DNA of 64,000 nucleotides. It comes from Ptiloglossa arizonensis. Lineage: Eukaryota; Arthropoda; Insecta; Hymenoptera; Colletidae. Shown piece after piece: positions 62,643-64,000 of the stretch. The stretch spans positions 124,001 through 188,000 of the forward strand of contig NW_027478757.1 in NCBI RefSeq assembly GCF_051014685.1, given 5' to 3'. A model generated the notes under the pieces. It was not told the origin of the DNA, did not search any database, and saw nothing but the letters and a program-made list of their open reading frames with translations. A program made the position numbers and the translations under genes. The stretch's first letter is position 1. Every line of letters starts with the position of its first letter.

Positions 62643-64000
62643 CTAGGCCGTTCTAGTTATTCGTTTCGAGCATCAGAACTGCGAAAATTTTGAGTTTCTC
62701 AAGCGTTTCTTACTTCCAAACTGCCATGTCTCGCGAACGGATTGACCCATCCGCAAAATTTCTGTTGCATCTGAAAGTAGAAACTCGCCCGATTACAACG
62801 GTATGCGTACTTTTCCCCTAGGCCGTTCTAGTTATTCGTTTCGAGCATCAGAACTGTGAAAATTTTGAGTTTCTCAAGCGTTTCTTACATCCAAACTGCC
62901 ATATCTCGCGAACGGATTTACCAATCCGCAAAATTTCTGTTGCATCTGAAAGTAGAAACTCGCCCGATTACAACGGTATGCGTACTTTTCCCCTAGGCCG
63001 TTCTAGTTATTCGTTTCGAGCATCAGAACTGTGAAAATTTTGAGTTTCTCAAGCGTTTCTTACTTCCAAACTGCCATATCTCGCGAACGGATTGACCAAT
63101 CCGCAAAATTTCTGTTGCATCTGATAGTAGAAACTCGCCCGATTACAACACTATGCGTACTTTTCCCCTAGGCCGTTCTAGTTATTCGTTTCGAGCATCA
63201 GAACTGCGAAAATTTTGAGTTTCTCAAGCGTTTCTTACCTCCAAACTGCCATATCTCGCGAACGGATTGACCAATCCTCAAAATTTCTGTTGCATCTGAA
63301 AGTAGAAACTCGCCCGATTACAACGGTATGCGTACTTTTCCCCTAGGCCGTTCTAGTTATTCGTTTCGAGCATCAGAACTGTGAAAATTTTGAGTTTCTC
63401 AAGCGTTTCTTACATCCAAACTGCCATATCTCGCGAACGGATTTACCAATCCGCAAAATTTCTGTTGCATCTGAAAGTAGAAACTCGCCCGATTACAACG
63501 GTATGCGTACTTTTCCCCTAGGCCGTTCTAGTTATTCGTTTCGAGCATCAGAACTGCGAAAATTTTGAGTTTCTCAAGCGTTTCTTACCTCCAAACTGCC
63601 ATATCTCGCGAACGGATTGACCAATCCTCAAAATTTCTGTTGCATCTGAAAGTAGAAACTCGCCCGATTACAACGGTGTACGTACTTTTCCCCTAGGCTG
63701 TTCTAGTTATTCGTTTCGAGCATCAGAACTGCGAAAATTTTGAGTTTCTCGAGCGTTTCTTACCTCCAAACTGCCATATCTCGCGAACGGATTGACCAAT
63801 CCGCAAAATTTCTGTTGCATCTGAAAGTAGAAACTCGCCCGATTACAACACTATGCGCACTTTTCCCCTAGGCCGTTCTAGTTATTCGTTTCGAGCATCA
63901 GAACTGCGAAAATTTTGAGTTTCTCAAGCGTTTCTTACCTCCAAACTGCCATATCTCGCGAACGGATTGACCAATCCGCAAAATTTCTGTTGCATCTGAA
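62643..64000 (+). repeat. Second copy of the 58,443-59,492 segment, expanded
   Basis: The order ccatgtctc with gacccatcc; ctgtg with cggattta; ctgtg with cactatg; aatcctcaa; ggctgt with ctcgagcg; ctgcg matches 58,443-59,492 (offset about 4,200 bp, 24 monomers). An additional pair at 63,168-63,517 repeats the aatcctcaa and cggattta monomers. The array runs off the right edge within the monomer that starts at 63,868. Confidence 0.8.

Larger units (their letters stand above)
1..64000. repeat. 175-bp tandem satellite array (about 366 monomers)
   Basis: The window is a continuous head-to-tail array of a 175-bp monomer. The ctag box at 1, 176, 351, 526 and onward can be followed to 63,868, and the net shift from exact 175-bp phase over the whole window is only 8 bases. 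All monomers lie in the same orientation and no foreign sequence interrupts them. Monomers differ mainly at about ten recurrent sites, including gcc/ccc after the ctag box, tt/cc after ccg, gcat/gcaa, ctgcg/ctgca/ctgtg, the t/c/a of ttac-tcc, the left arm of the dyad, gcaaaa/gcacaa, and a seven-base box before gcgtac. The 175-bp length is close to one nucleosome plus linker, as in many eukaryotic centromeric satellites. A centromeric or pericentromeric location is inferred, not shown. Both ends run off the window. Confidence 0.98.

Noticed and set aside
1..64000. CRISPR-like array
   Set aside because: The regular spacing might suggest direct repeats with spacers, but the whole 175 bp is conserved. 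There are no unique spacers, no leader and no cas genes.
1..64000. Naming the organism or a known satellite family
   Set aside because: I do not recognise the monomer with certainty. A 175-bp length is shared by many unrelated satellites, so any species assignment would be a guess.
1..64000. Telomeric or rDNA repeats
   Set aside because: No short telomere-type motif runs and no rRNA sequence were seen in any monomer.

Overview
The whole 64,000-base window is one uninterrupted head-to-tail tandem satellite DNA array. The basic monomer is 175 bp. The ctag box that opens the first monomer at position 1 recurs every 175 bases to the last full box at 63,868, giving about 366 monomers, all in the same orientation. 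I see no protein-coding gene, RNA gene, transposon insertion, inversion or unique spacer, and neither edge of the array is inside the window. Short open frames of 62-79 codons occur only because some monomer variants lack a stop in one frame. Since 175 is not a multiple of 3, these frames change phase at each monomer and are not genes.

The host is almost certainly a eukaryote, because satellite arrays of this length, monomer size and organisation are typical of centromeric or pericentromeric heterochromatin. The taxon cannot be named from the sequence. A hand count of one common monomer variant gives about 43% G+C and 13 CpG dinucleotides where about 8 are expected (ratio near 1.6). CpG is therefore not depleted, which argues weakly against heavily CpG-methylated vertebrate or plant DNA and is compatible with an invertebrate (for example some insects) or another lineage with little methylation.

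Monomers differ by correlated substitutions at about ten positions, and these variants occur in repeated orders, forming higher-order repeats (HORs). From left to right: 1-12,075 holds a 15-monomer HOR (2,625 bp) in one complete and three incomplete copies, with a 7-monomer tandem duplication at 2,101-4,550. 12,426-14,524 is a block that recurs at 26,775-29,223. 14,525-18,724 is a mosaic of one- to three-monomer local duplications. 18,725-26,774 is a 10/13/12-monomer HOR series whose family returns at 36,920-39,544. 29,749-34,470 is a 13/14-monomer HOR pair. 35,170-36,919 is a 5-monomer HOR pair. 39,545-54,068 is a 41-monomer (7,175 bp) mega-repeat present twice, with a partial third copy at about 54,419-57,392. 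57,743-64,000 is a more diverse stretch with local duplications, including three nearly identical adjacent monomers at 61,943-62,467.

Two monomers (8,751 and 46,720) look like within-monomer recombination junctions, so parts of the array's history can be read directly. Each monomer carries a perfect 16-bp dyad (or a degraded version), an AT-rich palindrome, and a 17-bp site resembling a CENP-B box at 7 of 9 key positions in some variants. These are candidate, not proven, centromere-related elements. Only ten single-base indels separate the array from perfect 175-bp phase, and five of them are the same loss of one C just before the monomer boundary.
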